The notes below the pieces were generated by a model. The model was given only the letters and a program-made list of their open reading frames with translations. It made no database searches and was not told where the DNA came from. From the NCBI RefSeq assembly GCF_018873765.1, contig NC_057926.1, forward strand, positions 52,123,878-52,187,877: a DNA stretch of 64,000 nt. Reading direction: 5' to 3'. Position numbers and translations under genes: made by a program. Numbering within the stretch: the stretch's first letter is position 1; each line of letters opens with the position of its first letter. The DNA comes from Telopea speciosissima. Taxonomy: Eukaryota; Streptophyta; Magnoliopsida; Proteales; Proteaceae. Below are positions 11,564-23,176 of this stretch, one piece after another.

Positions 11564-12797
11564 GGTACTCACCGCTGCTACTCGCCGCTGCATCTGAGCT
11601 TCCTGGATCGCAGCTTGCTCCCAAATGGGGTGCCAGTGGCAATCAAGGTCCTTAACAAAAAAATGAAGTAGTTCCAAAAGTTCCATGTGCAACAAATATT
11701 TTCACACTTTTGTGAACAGAAGAAGAGATGTAAGGTTAGTGCAGTGGTGGACATAATCTGTTCAAGAAACTCTCTTACTGCACCATATTTGGAGCAGAGA
11801 AAGCCTCATTATAGAAGCCATGGTCTTTTCTATGGAAGACATGCAAATAAGTACCTATGTGCCCCTAAATTTCACATAAAAAACAAAAAAACAAAGCATC
11901 AACAACTCATACATTACAAGCATAGAATTAAATCTGTTTATGGACTCCAACAAGTCCTTTCAAAAAGGACATACAGAAAAGCCTACTACTCCTCAAATTG
12001 TCAAAAAAATGAGTGATTATTGATGAGAAACAGCAACCAGGAACAGAGTGTGAAACCTATGTCAACTTGACATGGCCAACACACTCGTAGGACAGTAGCT
12101 AGCTGATACCAGATTCACTGCCCATTGTAGATACCTCAAATTTGCTGGAACTAAATGTCTGATTATCTTTAAAGGTTATTTGTCTTCGTGCGTGTGCATA
12201 TCCGCAATAATATTCCACTTCATACACGGTTATGTCCTTCACGAATGAAGAGACTGCAATGCCAACTCCTTCCCCTGCATTCCCACATGAAAAGCTTCAG
12301 TTGATTGTGACCACACTAAGACTGCTCTGGCAAAATGTTAGTGAACACAAGAAGTAAATTAAGAGGTGAGAGATATATGGGAGCGGTACAAGGAAGTGAT
12401 GGGGGGTTGTGAAATAAATTAATAGAGGTGGGGTGGGGCGGTACAGGGGAATGATGGGGGTGAGGAAGATAGTAGAAATGGAGGGGGGGGGGGGGGGGCG
12501 GTACAGGTACTGGAGAGATGTGCCCAACCCTATGGCAGAATAGGGGAAAAAAAACATGATTTGTATTTAGTATTTACCTCTCTAAAAGGTATTTTTGTCT
12601 TCAAACTTTTAATTTGGGTAATTTGATCCTAAAAGAATGGTTGGGTGAATATTATCATTTAAAACTAAACAGCAGTTAATTTGATGGACTAATTTACTTA
12701 CTTTCAATAGATGAGGAGGTGTGTTTGAAAGGTTTTAAAGATGAGGGGTTGTACATGAAAACAGGTCATAGTTGAGGGGGTGTCTATATTTCTCCTT
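11184..12797. mobile_element. MULE-like element with about 90-bp terminal inverted repeats
   Basis: The ends ATATAGGGACACCACCTCAA (about 11192) and their inverted match near 12705-12790 form roughly 90-bp inverted repeats. Both are bordered by T-rich runs, so the target duplication cannot be read. The interior holds a (CT)n tract at about 11537-11563, a short protein-kinase-like segment at 11618-11668, and a G run near 12481-12498. A 109-codon ORF (11687-12016) resembles nothing I know. The long inverted ends and host-gene scrap point to a Pack-MULE-type non-autonomous element, but the superfamily is inferred only from architecture. Confidence 0.55.
11618..11668 (+). pseudogene. captured protein-kinase fragment
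   Basis: The plus strand reads LPNGVPVAIKVLNKKMK and then stops. This matches the first strands of a receptor-like kinase domain, with the ATP-binding lysine in VAIKVL. No other kinase motif follows. It lies inside the MULE-like element, so it is probably host sequence picked up by the element. At 17 residues a chance match is possible. Confidence 0.4.
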
Positions 12798-12809
12798 ATT
12801 TTTTTTTTG

Positions 12810-14568
12810 GATAATTTACACATACCATCCCTGAGGTTTGACGAAAGTATAATTTTACCCTCCAATTTTAGATAATTTTGTGTATCCCCTAAGGTTTACA
12901 AAATTTAACAAATATACCCATGCCGTTAGTTCATGATTAACCGTGTTAAAATTAAGGAGTAAAGTGACAGAAATACCCTTTCAAAAAAAAAAAAAAAAAC
13001 TGCAACTCATCTTCCCCATCACCAGGGAAGAATAATGACCTTAGCTCCACTAGTAGGGCCTCTCATTGACCTGAAACTTTCAAGGAGACCAACAACTCAA
13101 GGACTTGCTGATTCTAACTAAGCATCACTCCAAATAGCAGTCGAAGATCAAAGGAAAAACCCTGCAACTCAGATATGACAGTAGAACAGAAATCAGATCC
13201 AAACTTTGTGCTTGATCTCACAGTAAAGAGATCGATTGGAACCCAAACCGGTTAGTTAAAATTAGTTCCTAGGTAAGAACAGCCCACCAAAATTCAAACT
13301 CAGAGGATCAGATTCAATGGACTTTCGACTCAGTTTCTGAGGGTTACAGTTACTGACCAAAATAGATTATCAATAGTTTACAAAAAAAAGAAAGAGCAGA
13401 CGGAACAATACGCTTCTGCCAGATTGCTAGATCTGTCAGTGTAGTTCATCAAACTCTTGTACGAATTGATTGAAAGCTGAAGCAGACGTTCCTCTCAGTC
13501 CGTGAACGGAGTTTGCTGCAACTCTAACATTACTATTGTCGCTTCATCAGATACAGTGAAGTTCAATGGGGGAGAGTATTTGTAACATCTCATTCATGAA
13601 GAACGGAAGATTGAGACTCATGAATTTATTCATCCCACCCGTTCTCTCTCCCCTTTCTGTTTGCCTTCACCACTTCACCTTCCTCCTCTTTCCCATTTTA
13701 TTCATTATTATGAATCATCTCACAAGAATGAATTTCATTTCCCTTAATTGTAGAGGGCACCGGCTAAGAGGGAAATATGCTCCCTTTCTAGAAAGCATAG
13801 ACCTATGTTGATGTTTCTGTCAGCAACTATTCCCTTCTTGTCCCTTCCTTATCATCAAATCCCAGCTCAATCAATTCCTCTGCTTTCATCTCCCTATCTT
13901 CCTCTACTACTTATTCAGTTCCTTCTTCTTTTAGCAATCCTGATTCTATTGCTCGCTTGGATGATGCCACCGGAGACAGATTCAGGTAATCTCAATCTCG
14001 CTGACAAACCTGTTAACTTAATTCGATTTTGGAAAGAGTAAGACCGAGCTGAAGAGGAAAACGGTGCAGGTTTAGTAATGCGAGGGAGATTGAGACGGCG
14101 AGTGGTGATGGTTTGAATTTGATGATGGAGTTGTAGCTGGGTTTGAGCTTCCATGGTTGCAGGTTGGCAAAGGGGAGGAATTGGGATTTTTCCCCAATTT
14201 CAAACCCTTAACGAATGAAAGGGTTTTGAAACCCAATTGTCAAGGGCACAGCCCTCCAGCTCTTTCTTTGGTCAGAGAAGTCTCCTTGCACTCATGACCT
14301 ATTCACTAATTCCACCAAGCACTCATCTTTCCCTCTTTCTTCTTTCAAACTCTAAACGATTTGAGGAAGATGAGTTGCAGGTTTTTTTTATTTTTTAAAG
14401 GATATTTTTGTTATTTTATCTCTTGATTTTGACACTATTAGTCGTGAACTGGTGGAATGGGTGTATTTGTTAAAGTTTGTAAACCTCAGGGGGTATGCAG
14501 AATCATCCAAAATTGATGGTAACATTATACCTTCGTCAAACCTCAAGGGTGGTATGTGTAAATTATCT
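12810..14568. mobile_element. MULE-like element with about 200-bp terminal inverted repeats
   Basis: The left end (GATAATTTACACATACCA, 12810-13018) and the right end (about 14367-14568) are inverted copies over about 200 bp. They share the landmarks TGAGGTTTGACGAA and CTGCAACTCATC. T tracts border both ends. Short ORFs inside (13566-13811, 13805-14041 plus; 13915-14154 minus) are unrecognised. One contains a weak LINE-endonuclease-like start (NFISLNCRG). The element abuts the right end of the preceding one within a T tract. Confidence 0.6.
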
Positions 14569-14792
14569 TCTTTTTTTTCGTTGAGAAGTATAATTTCTAA
14601 AGAAGATTATTTTAACTAACAGTATTGCAAAGCGTGAATAATTTTTTCTATCTTTAGCTATCAAGTCCAATGGATTAATATTAACTAATCATTCGACTGC
14701 TTTTTCATCAAAAAATTAAAAATAAAAAAAATATTAACTAATCAATCTGTATTGTCAAAGACTGCTTTATCTCTTTCTCCCTTATTTATTTA

Positions 14793-15128
14793 TTGGATTT
14801 TTTTCAAATGCCTCCCTCAAATTGCTCATACATACAAATGTACCCCTAAACTTTGACTAATTTTAAATGACCTTTACTTTCCAAACTTTGTAACATTATA
14901 GACCAGTCCGTTAGTCTGGGATGTTAGACGTTAGTTTCAGGAAATCTAATAACCAAAATACCCTTATGATAAAAACCCACCAAAATTAAAGAATAAAGTA
15001 ACCAAATTGCCCTCGTCTTCCCCAAATCGTTTAGGGTTTGAAACACTTGGTCATTGAAATCAAAGATCATAATTTTAGAACTCTCTTCTTCTTCTTCCTT
15101 ACTTTGACCTAAAACATCTAAAACCATG
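14793..15128. mobile_element. single-ended MULE-like terminus
   Basis: The sequence resembles the terminal style of the two preceding elements (CCCTCAAATTGCTCATACA, CCCCTAAACTTTGAC, GTCCGTTAGT). No inverted partner was found downstream. It is probably a solo terminus or a deleted element. No gene is seen. Confidence 0.35.
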
Positions 15129-15590
15129 AGATGAGAATGAAGCAGAGGAGCTCCCTTTTAGGGATACGGCCTCCAACTCACTCATCTAGTTTGTGACTTT
15201 AGGTAATCACTTGTGGGTAATTCTATAAAGCAAATATCAATGAAATTCCCTCCCCTGATGATTGTGTAATGTTGGTGATATTTTCTTTCTAGTTTTTTTA
15301 TAACCAACTGTTTCGTTTTCAGTGGGTCAATTTACAATTTCCCTTTACCCAAAAAAAAATAATACTGATGTAAACACAGACAACATCGTTTCCTAGCAAT
15401 TCTGAGAGATAATACTCTGGACTCTGCCAAAGAACTTGAAGAGTCTGCAGGTCATCTCAGCCCACCTAGCGAACACATTGAATGGAAGCCTCAAATTTTC
15501 CAGAGAACTTCATTTTTTTAGCTCTAGCAAAAGTCAGCCACAAACTTATTGTAATCTAGTTGTGGAGCTTTCATTCGGATCATTATCGTC
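15129..15590. other. no recognisable gene
   Basis: This is AT-rich intergenic sequence. Both strands were read and no gene, RNA or repeat boundary was recognised. Confidence 0.4.
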
Positions 15591-15753
15591 TCCTGTTCTC
15601 TGCCCAGTACAATGGCCCAATTCCACTCATAGGGGCCAGAAATGACAATCTAACCCCTTGCCAGAACACATTGCCCGAGGGAGGTTAAAATTAAACGTCA
15701 TTTTTGCCTCCCTATGAGTGGAACTGAACCACTGTACTGGACAGGGAACAGGA
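15591..15753. mobile_element. short MITE-like inverted-repeat element, family A
   Basis: Inverted arms TCCTGTTC...CCAGTACA...TTCCACTCATAGGG enclose the core GAAATGACAATCTAACCCCT...GAACACATTGCCCG. The same core occurs in the 24237-24360 element with different outer arms. ORFs across it are by-products of the repeat. Confidence 0.5.
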
Positions 15754-16159
15754 CAGGAAAAAAATTCGCTTTCATTCCTTTCTCCATCATCTCTTCTAAG
15801 CCATTTCATTAAGAGATACACAAAATCCCTGCCTGCATTAGCCAAGTTGATGTGAATATGTATGCAATTGCAACTCGTCGTTTTGTTTGAATAGATGGAG
15901 ACTTGCTGAAGATTTGCTTTTGCAGTTAACCGTTTGGTTTGAAAAGATGGAGATTTGCTAAGTTGTGTTTCTTTCTTTCTAGGGTTTTTGTTTGATTTCC
16001 ATGGGCAGGAGAACAGTCGATAGGGGAAGAAAAATGAGAAATAAAATCGGATCGGGTGGAAGGGAAGGCTGTCATTGGGTTTTTGGCTTAAAAATCTCCA
16101 TGTCTTTCTAGACCGTTGTATATTATTAGTACCACATGTAATAATCTGAAGGGGTGCTG

Positions 16160-16345
16160 GATCCTCCAGCTCCCGCCACGGCTGCAGGAGAGGTAAATCC
16201 AGACTCGGCTCCTGTCCAGCACCCTGCCCGGGCTGCACATGCACTAGACACGCTGAGACGTGAAAAGACCATCTCATCCCTGCCCGAGCAAGGGTGGGGC
16301 AGTCTTTTCACGGTGCTGGACAAAATCCTTTGGGGCCAAATCCGT
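16160..16345. repeat. GC-rich nested palindrome repeat
   Basis: An outer inverted pair TGTCCAGCACC (about 16213) and GGTGCTGGACA (about 16311) encloses an inner pair CGTGAAAAGAC (about 16259) and GTCTTTTCACG (about 16300). The core contains CCCTGCCCGAGCAAGGG. It is much richer in GC than its surroundings. It is probably a small MITE-like repeat. Confidence 0.45.
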
Positions 16346-16431
16346 CTCTTACGTTTCGTCCCTCCCATCTACTTTGTGGCTTTTGAATTTTGATGTTTCT
16401 CCAATCAAAGAGATCGAATCAGAGAAAAAAA

Positions 16432-16650
16432 ATGGTGGAGAATCTGATTTCTCTTTTTGAGCAAATTTATTCCTTGGTAAATGATGAAGCTAAATCGCTT
16501 TCTAAAGTGAAACCACAAATGGAGTCACTCTGAAAGACAGTTGGCCTCGGAACCGAACAATCAACCACCGAATATCGCCATCGATGTCTTTTTATACAAT
16601 GTAGCTCGAAGACAACCGAACAATCAACTACCGAATATCCAGTCTCCCAT
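16432..16650 (+). pseudogene. NLR coiled-coil domain remnant
   Basis: An ATG at 16432 opens a reading frame that closely matches the N-terminus of the NLR at 24706 (shared F-E-[QK]-[IL]-Y-S-L-V core, S-[KQ]-V-[KR]-P-Q). A stop follows after about 33 codons. The later part (LASE...IDVFLYNVARR) matches the end of the same CC domain after an internal deletion. It is a broken leftover of a second CC-NLR just upstream of the NLR pseudogene at 16942. Confidence 0.65.
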
Positions 16651-16941
16651 TCCATTTATGAAAACTAGATTTCGGTACCTAATCTGTCCGTGGTTTCCTT
16701 GTAGAATCCTACCTCCCATAACTATTTGAGTTTCTATTTGTATAGCTTACCTTAACGTGTGAGTAAATCCTAATTCACAAGGCACAATCTCTCTATTCAA
16801 TATGGTATACAGAGCACCTTCAGGCTCCACCAATTAGCTCTTAAAAAACGTGGAGTGGGGAACTGGAGGAGATGGTTTTCTGAGCTTTGGAATAGCGATA
16901 AAACTCTAGGGAGAAGCAGACAGATCGAAAGAGAGAAAAAA

Positions 16942-19724
16942 ATGGAGGAGAGTGTAGACGCTATTGTAGAGAAATTAGGATCCAAGCTATTAGATGTAAC
17001 TAAATCTCTCTCTCAAGTGAAGCCGGAACTGGTGTCACTCCACATAGAACTCAAGCTGATGGCTGCCTATCTGAAGGATGCAGATGAAATACACGACAAA
17101 AGCGTTCGGAAGGAACAGTGGGAGATAAAATTCATCAGACTCTTGGCCTTACAGGCTGAAGACGCCATCGACAACTTTTTATTCTAAGAAGATCAACAAT
17201 TTCCGGAAACCTCTTATTATGACTCACAAACTACGTAAGGAAATCAATGATATCAAAAGAAGGATCAAGAATCTTTCAGGTTTCAGAGTGAAGTATGAGA
17301 TTCCTCCTTCAGAGGAGGGTCAAATATCTATTCAGGAAATGTTGTTGGCCGGTGAGGTCGTAGGCTTTCAAAGCCAAGCTAATGAGCTCGCGAAGTTACT
17401 GATTACAGAGGAGGACGGTGGAAGTGGTAGGTTTGGCAGTGGCGGCGTTGTCTCAATTACAGGTATGGGCGGATCGGGAAAAACCACCCTTGCTCGGAAA
17501 GTCTACAACAGAGATGATATGCTAAGGTATTTTGCCCGTCAAGCCTGGGTTTCTCTGTTTAAAGGGTGTAGAGTGGAATATATTTTATACACAATCATTC
17601 AACAAGTTGAGCCACTCACCCAAAAAGAGAAATATGAATTGATATCAATGAAGGCTGTAAATTTGGGGGAAAGGCTTTCTAATCGTTTCAAAGAAAAGAA
17701 TTATCTCATCGTTTTAGATGATGTATGGAGGACACAAGATTGGGATGAACTGAAACCCTACTTTCCGTTTCATCTCAAAAGCAGAGTGTTGGTGACATCT
17801 CGTTAGGATAATGTAGTCTCCCACACCGACCTAATTGCTCCTCCACACAAGATACAATTGTTGGATGAAGAGAAGAGTTTGGAGCTTTTATAGAAGGTGG
17901 TCTACCAATCCCCGTTGATAGAAGCAAGTCTCAACAACAACAACAACAACAACAACAACGAGAAGAAGAATGCGATGGAAGCTCTCGCAAAGGAAATGGT
18001 TGCCGTATGTTCTGGATTACCGTTAGCTATTGAGTCTTTGGGAAGCCTTTTATATATAAAAGAACCAACTTATTATCAATGGAATAATGTGTTGGAAGTT
18101 GTGAATTGGCATCTAAAGGACGACTGGAGATGTACAGAGGTGTCATCGAGGAGCTACACTGAATTACCTCGTCAGTTGAAGTCTTGCTTTCTTTATTTTG
18201 GGCTTTTCCCAAAAGATACGTTGATCAAGAGGGACAGATTGATAAGGTTATGGATTACGGAGGGAATTCTGGAATCAAGAGAGAATTTAACAATGGAAGG
18301 TGTGGCGGAAGAGCTCCTTGAGGAGCTGATGGTGAGGAACCTGGTCCATGTTGTCAAGTGGAAATCCAATGGGGTACCTGAATCTTTTGTTGTTCATAAT
18401 CTCCTCTTGAAATTGGCAATTTCAGAAGCTACGAAAGCTAATTTTTTTAACATCTCCACTTCACGAGTGCCGCTGCCGCCGCCCTGGGATTGTTCTCGTC
18501 GTGCAGGCTTCCATGGCAATAATTATTGTAGTGATAATCAAGATAAAATGGCTGCTGCGTCGGCGGCTTCCTTGTTTTCAAAACTTCAACGCTCGCTGCT
18601 CTGCTTCACTGAAATGTTCCTTCGAGGAATCTCGAAATTCAAACTACTTAAAAGTGTTAGATTTGGAGCGTGTCCCAGGTATTAAAAGTTTACCAAAGGA
18701 GATAGGAAATCTCATTTTCCTCAGATACTTAAGTTTATGTCGAACCGACTTGGAAACTCTTCCACCTTGGGTTGGCAACTTGCATAACCTACAAACTCTC
18801 AATCTGTTCAAAACTAGGATTGTAACTGTCCCCATTGAAATATTTAAATTGCACAAGTTAAGGCATCTTCTATGCTTTAAAAGAAAGATAAGGTTTGATC
18901 TATATAATGGTAACGATGGCTGGATACCTGAAGAATTCATTGTTGATCAGAAAGCCACTAGTGCTCTTGGGGTTTTCCAACGACCTTCTTCAATTCCTAG
19001 ACGCATTGACCAACTAAGGCATCTACAGACACTCTGGTTTCATACAAGCAGTTGGATAGAGGGTGGCCTCGAAACATTGACCAATCTTAGGGAATTGGGT
19101 TTAACAGGAATTAAAGGACGCATGTGGGATTTCATAGATGCATTGTTCCGTGCCCTCTTCAAATTGAAGAACCTTGAGGTCCTATACTTGGAAGAACAGA
19201 GAGGTGGCGGAAGATTACTTCTCCCTTCATTTTCAGGCCATGCATCTCTTTATGATATCACCATTATTGGATCCATAGAGAAGCTACCTGATCTCGACAA
19301 CTTCCCACCGAATCTCACGAGGTTGTGATTGGCTTGTGTTCATCTAAGGAAAGATATGATGGAGACACTCGAGATGCTGCCCAAATTAAAGGAATTAAGG
19401 TTAGATTGGCACCCATATGACGGAAAAGTGATGAAATGCTCTGTAGGAGGGTTCCCTAAACTCGAGTGTTTGATTCTCATTTATATTGATTTCTTGAGTA
19501 TTTGGATAGTGGAGGAAGGAGCAACGCCTAATCTGAAGATATTGAAAATTGATCGCCTTTGGGAGTTAGAATGCATTCCCGATGGGCTGAGGCACATCAG
19601 AAAACTACAGCAACTTTCCTTGACTATGCCAAAGAAGTTCCTTGGGAGGATTAAAAAAGATGGAGAAGATTGGGAGAAGATCAAACATATACCTTCCATC
19701 AATACAAGGGAACCGGACAAGTAA
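16942..19724 (+). pseudogene. CC-NB-ARC-LRR disease-resistance gene, pseudogene
   Basis: This is a relic of an intracellular immune receptor of the RPM1/RPP13-like CC-NLR class. Start ATG 16942 (MEESVDAIVEKL) is chosen because it matches the paralogue's N-terminus. In order: coiled coil to about 17180; P-loop GMGGSGKTTLA (about 17464); kinase-2 LIVLDDVW; RNBS-B SRVLVTSR; GLPLA (about 18016); RNBS-D CFLYFGLFP; a VHN triplet where MHD is expected; then LRRs from about 18650. Breaks are a frame change near 17185, in-frame stops at 17804, 17891 and 19326, and an extra base in an A run near 18650. An (AAC)n tract at about 17935-17960 gives a run of Asn in ARC1. With five disruptions it is very unlikely to make a full receptor. 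Introns could hide one break but not all. Confidence 0.85.
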
Positions 19725-20089
19725 ATGAGAATCTTGTGGATCCAGCCAGCATCAGCACATCCAGAGATGGTGAGTTCTCTCTCTCTCTTCCCAATTTGAA
19801 CAAGTCTTTACGATTCTTACCACAAAAAAAAAAAATAAAAAAATAGCAAGTCTTTATGATGCTATGTATTGCTTTGATATCCAGATGTAGTGAAGTATTG
19901 CTTTGAAGAGATAAGATGAAAGAGAAGTGGCTGATCTACTTCAACATGAAGATGAATCTATATTGGCCGTGGACTTTCGATTTCTTGGATGTCTGTCTTA
20001 TTGTGATGTACTTGAGAAAAACAAATGTTTATGATTTTGTGGTTCTGAGTCTATGTATAAAGTCTCTGAGTCCGGACAATATTGCTAGT
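19725..20089. other. NLR1 downstream sequence
   Basis: No separate gene is seen. The stretch around 19939-20010 (GAAGATGAATCTATATTGGCC) is homologous to sequence just after the truncated LRR of the second NLR (about 28868). This marks where that copy lost its LRR end. Confidence 0.5.
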
Positions 20090-21200
20090 AGTATTTCTTG
20101 TTGATTCCAGTAATATAAAGTGTGATCCTTTAGCCCCCAAAAATGCTATATGCACTTGCTTTTTATCTGTGTATCTATTAATCCTCAATTTATTAAATTT
20201 CTTGTGGGTAGTGTCTATTGCAAGACAATCTTCATGGAGAGGGAAGTGGAATTTTTTATTTTTTATTTTTGGACTCATATTGTACACATAATTTGTTTTA
20301 AACTTTGATCAGTAGGGTAGCTATGAGTACTATGGAACACTAAAGCTCAACCTTACATATTATTGTTTTCTTCAGGAACCCACCAATCATCTTCCAAAAG
20401 ATCATTTCCCATTTATGCTTATCTACTTTATTTTGTAGTTGATCTGCAATAGCATCTATTGCCCCATAAAATCCTTTGCATTTTTGTACAATTTGCCTAC
20501 CGATTTCTTCTGATCCTGGATGTATATTATGTCCATCAGTACAAACCCTTTTCTTGAACAAAAACCAACACTCTTCCTCCGATATAACTCGGAGATTAAG
20601 AGTGTGGATTGAGTTCATCATGGATGCAACACTTTCAGTCCTTTTGGTTACAATAATCTTGCTTCCTCTGTCTGCAACTAGGAATGAAGCTCCCAAGGTA
20701 TTCCAAGCAGTATGCTGTGAAGCTCATACAGAAGTAGTTTTATGAACTTGATCGAGCTCACTATGATTCAGAGTTACAGACTCTAGAAACACATTGGTTA
20801 AACTTATTACATCAAAAGCATTTGAAACAGAGACCCAAGCTCTTAATGTCAAAATGCTTTTCTACATTTAGATCATTATAAACAAGCTGAGCTAGAGTTG
20901 TCTTTCCAAACCCTTTATCGCGAACAATGGTGATGATGGGAACTATAGATCGAATTCATCCGAAGTCAACATCTTTATAATATCATTTGCATCTTCCATC
21001 CTACCAATGAAGACTAGAGACATCAATAGTGGAACCAGAGTTAGGGCTAGAGACATCTATAGTGGAGCCAGAATTAGTACTCATGAATGAACCACTCTGT
21101 AGCCTTCTTTCCAATACTTGATGCCTCCTAAAGCCTGAACCCATGCCCAACTAGAAATTAAATCAGTGTAAGCAAATCTAACTTGATACATAATCAATGG

Positions 21201-21250
<50 letters not shown>

Positions 21251-22560
21251 GTATACTTATATACCTATAGGGTTGCTTTAGGTCGGGCTGACCAAGGCCT
21301 CAGCCCAGGGTTGGTGCCACCTGAGCTTGGGCCAGAAAATTGAACCTTAGACCAGCCTGTAGACTGAAAAGCCTGGCTAGGCCCTGATTTTTGCAGGTGG
21401 ACTTTGGGCCAACTCTGGCTCAGACTCAGCAGGACAGAATTGTGAAGAGTTCTGTAGGGGCAAGATCCCAACCATTTATGCAATTGTGCCACAAAAGAGC
21501 TTTTGATGACCATATAGCTATGGTGATATATTATTCATTCAATTATCCACTATAAAAGCTTCTTTATTAGAAGCTATATGGAATAATGCATGAAAGAAAA
21601 AATTCTTTGGTTCTTATATTATTCTTAAGTATTCTGGTTTAAGATTAGGGAGAGGGTTCCCATGCTGCTAGTACCAGAGAAATTTGCATGCCACATCAAT
21701 GGGTGTTTTGAATAAGCTACAGTTATATGGGGCGTACATTTCAGAGCAGGTGAAAATGTAGATTGGCATCCCATTCTCCAACTCCTCAGCACCCTCGCTC
21801 GTTAATTGTTTGCTTCATGTTTATTTGACCCAAGAAGCAATGAGCCAGTGCTATCTCAACTCATTCATGACATCTACATCGAAGAAGTTGTGCTCTATGA
21901 AAGTTCGGTGATGCCCTCGCTGCTACAGATTGCTTCTCCTCCCTTTCTTTGGCCCAACAACTACAAACAGAGGTGCTATTTTTTTATTTTTTTTTCTTTT
22001 TGCCTCAACTTATGCCAATGCTCCTATGTGTCTCTCTCTCCTCCCCATGTAAAAAGACATCTCTAACTTTTGTTTGGGGATGGATAGAAAGAAACATTGG
22101 GAGCGTTGGCATACGCCATGCTCTCGGACATAGTTCTTTTTCCCTAGAAATATAAGCCATTCAGGTTCAAATTCCTTATTATGGAAGCAACAGATGATAA
22201 CTTGCTTTTAGTACTTAACGCACCTACCATGAGTTTCCATAACAATAAGAAGGGACAAAATTTAGGACGGATTTTCAAATGCCACGCAAAATTCCACAAC
22301 TTTTTAGAAGCAATATTCATATCCATACTATGTTGAAACTTAAGCGAGCATTTAGCTGCAATCTTTGTGGAGAACACACTTGTCCTACTAAATGGGCATA
22401 TCATACAATCATTTACTGAATTAGATACAAGAACTGTAAAATCATTGGAGATACGGGACTGTATCAGGGTTTGCAGGGAGGGAAGGAACATGGATGGACA
22501 AACATAGAAGTGTGGTTGGACTGTCAAGAAGTTGTGGCGTGATTAATGAAGGTTCATGTG
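20090..22560. repeat. segmental duplication, copy A
   Basis: The block is in the same order and orientation as 29085-31260. It contains the minus-strand NB-ARC fragment, an (AT)n tract (21201-21246), a GGTCGGGCT-type repeat (21265-21430) and a tail around 21800-22160. The offset is about 8.7-9.0 kb. Together with the NLR pseudogenes this shows a direct duplication of the whole NLR unit. Confidence 0.75.
20340..20960 (-). pseudogene. NB-ARC fragment of a second NLR type (RGA-like)
   Basis: On the minus strand the order is a P-loop-like GFGKTTLAQLVYND (about 20905), RNBS-A-like RAWVSVSNAFDV, RNBS-B-like GSKIIVTKRT, a conserved EECWFLFKKR block, and a GLPL-position segment reading QKCKGFYGAIDAI. 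Several frame breaks separate the parts, and neither the CC nor the LRR is present. It is a different NLR subtype from its plus-strand neighbour. The same fragment recurs at 29215-29705, so it was already here before the cluster duplicated. Confidence 0.75.
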
Positions 22561-22822
22561 AAGGGTGGCTGTGGGAGTGTTTCTCCTTACTACATGACAT
22601 TTGCCTGATGATGCAATCTTTTACTTCTTTTTGTATATTGAAGAAGGATAGACTAATTGTTTTTAAAACGATTTGAGGGTCTGTCGGCTAAAGCTAAATT
22701 AATTGTTTCCAAACAAGTGATGAAAGTGGATTGCTCAAATAGCAGATATAATACTAAGAAAATTCAAAACTCAAGCCAAAAAAAAAGAGAGTAGAAATTA
22801 GGCTTTCAAAGTTAAAGAATAT

Positions 22823-23171
22823 TGTTATGTATGTCTCGAATTCTTGGACCCGTTTCGAATAATGACCTGCTCCGACATTTTTGGTTGCGATCCGAATGGA
22901 GGAGTATTTATGTTCCTTACTCGCTTTATTGTAAAGAAGAGTAAGATTTGGGGTTTTTCGTTCTAGGGTTTCTGGGAGAGAGCAGCAGCGTTGTTTTGGG
23001 TGTTCTTGAGATCTCCATTGTAATCGTTTCTCCGATTTGCATAGTGAATCATTTTCGCCTTCGCCCGTGGATGTAGCACACCATACTGGTGTGTCAACCA
23101 CGTTATCTCTCTGTGTCCTCTTGCTCTGTTCTTGTTTCTTTCCGTGTTCTTGGTTGGTGTTTGCTATAACA
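22823..23171. mobile_element. solo LTR of a copia-type element
   Basis: The fossil is 349 bp, starts TGTTATG and ends ATAACA. It is flanked by a perfect 5-bp target duplication AATAT (22818-22822 and 23172-23176). No internal region remains, as expected after LTR-LTR recombination. The minus-strand ORF across it is a by-product. Confidence 0.8.
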
Positions 23172-23176
23172 AATAT

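Noticed and set aside
12297-12557. Minus-strand Pro-rich ORF
   Set aside because: It reads through a long G/C homopolymer and simple sequence inside a MULE-like element.
13566-13811. Possible LINE endonuclease start (NFISLNCRG)
   Set aside because: Only nine residues fit, and no other endonuclease or RT motif follows in any frame nearby.
13915-14154. Minus-strand ORF with an Arg/Ser-rich N-terminus resembling an organelle presequence
   Set aside because: It has no partner domain, lies inside a MULE-like element and shows no start context or splice continuation that would support a gene.
15627-16277. 216-codon minus-strand ORF
   Set aside because: It runs across an inverted-repeat MITE and into the GC-rich palindrome repeat; the peptide is low-complexity and matches no family I know.
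22754-23101. 115-codon minus-strand ORF
   Set aside because: It lies almost wholly inside the solo LTR, which has perfect target duplications, and has no recognisable domain.
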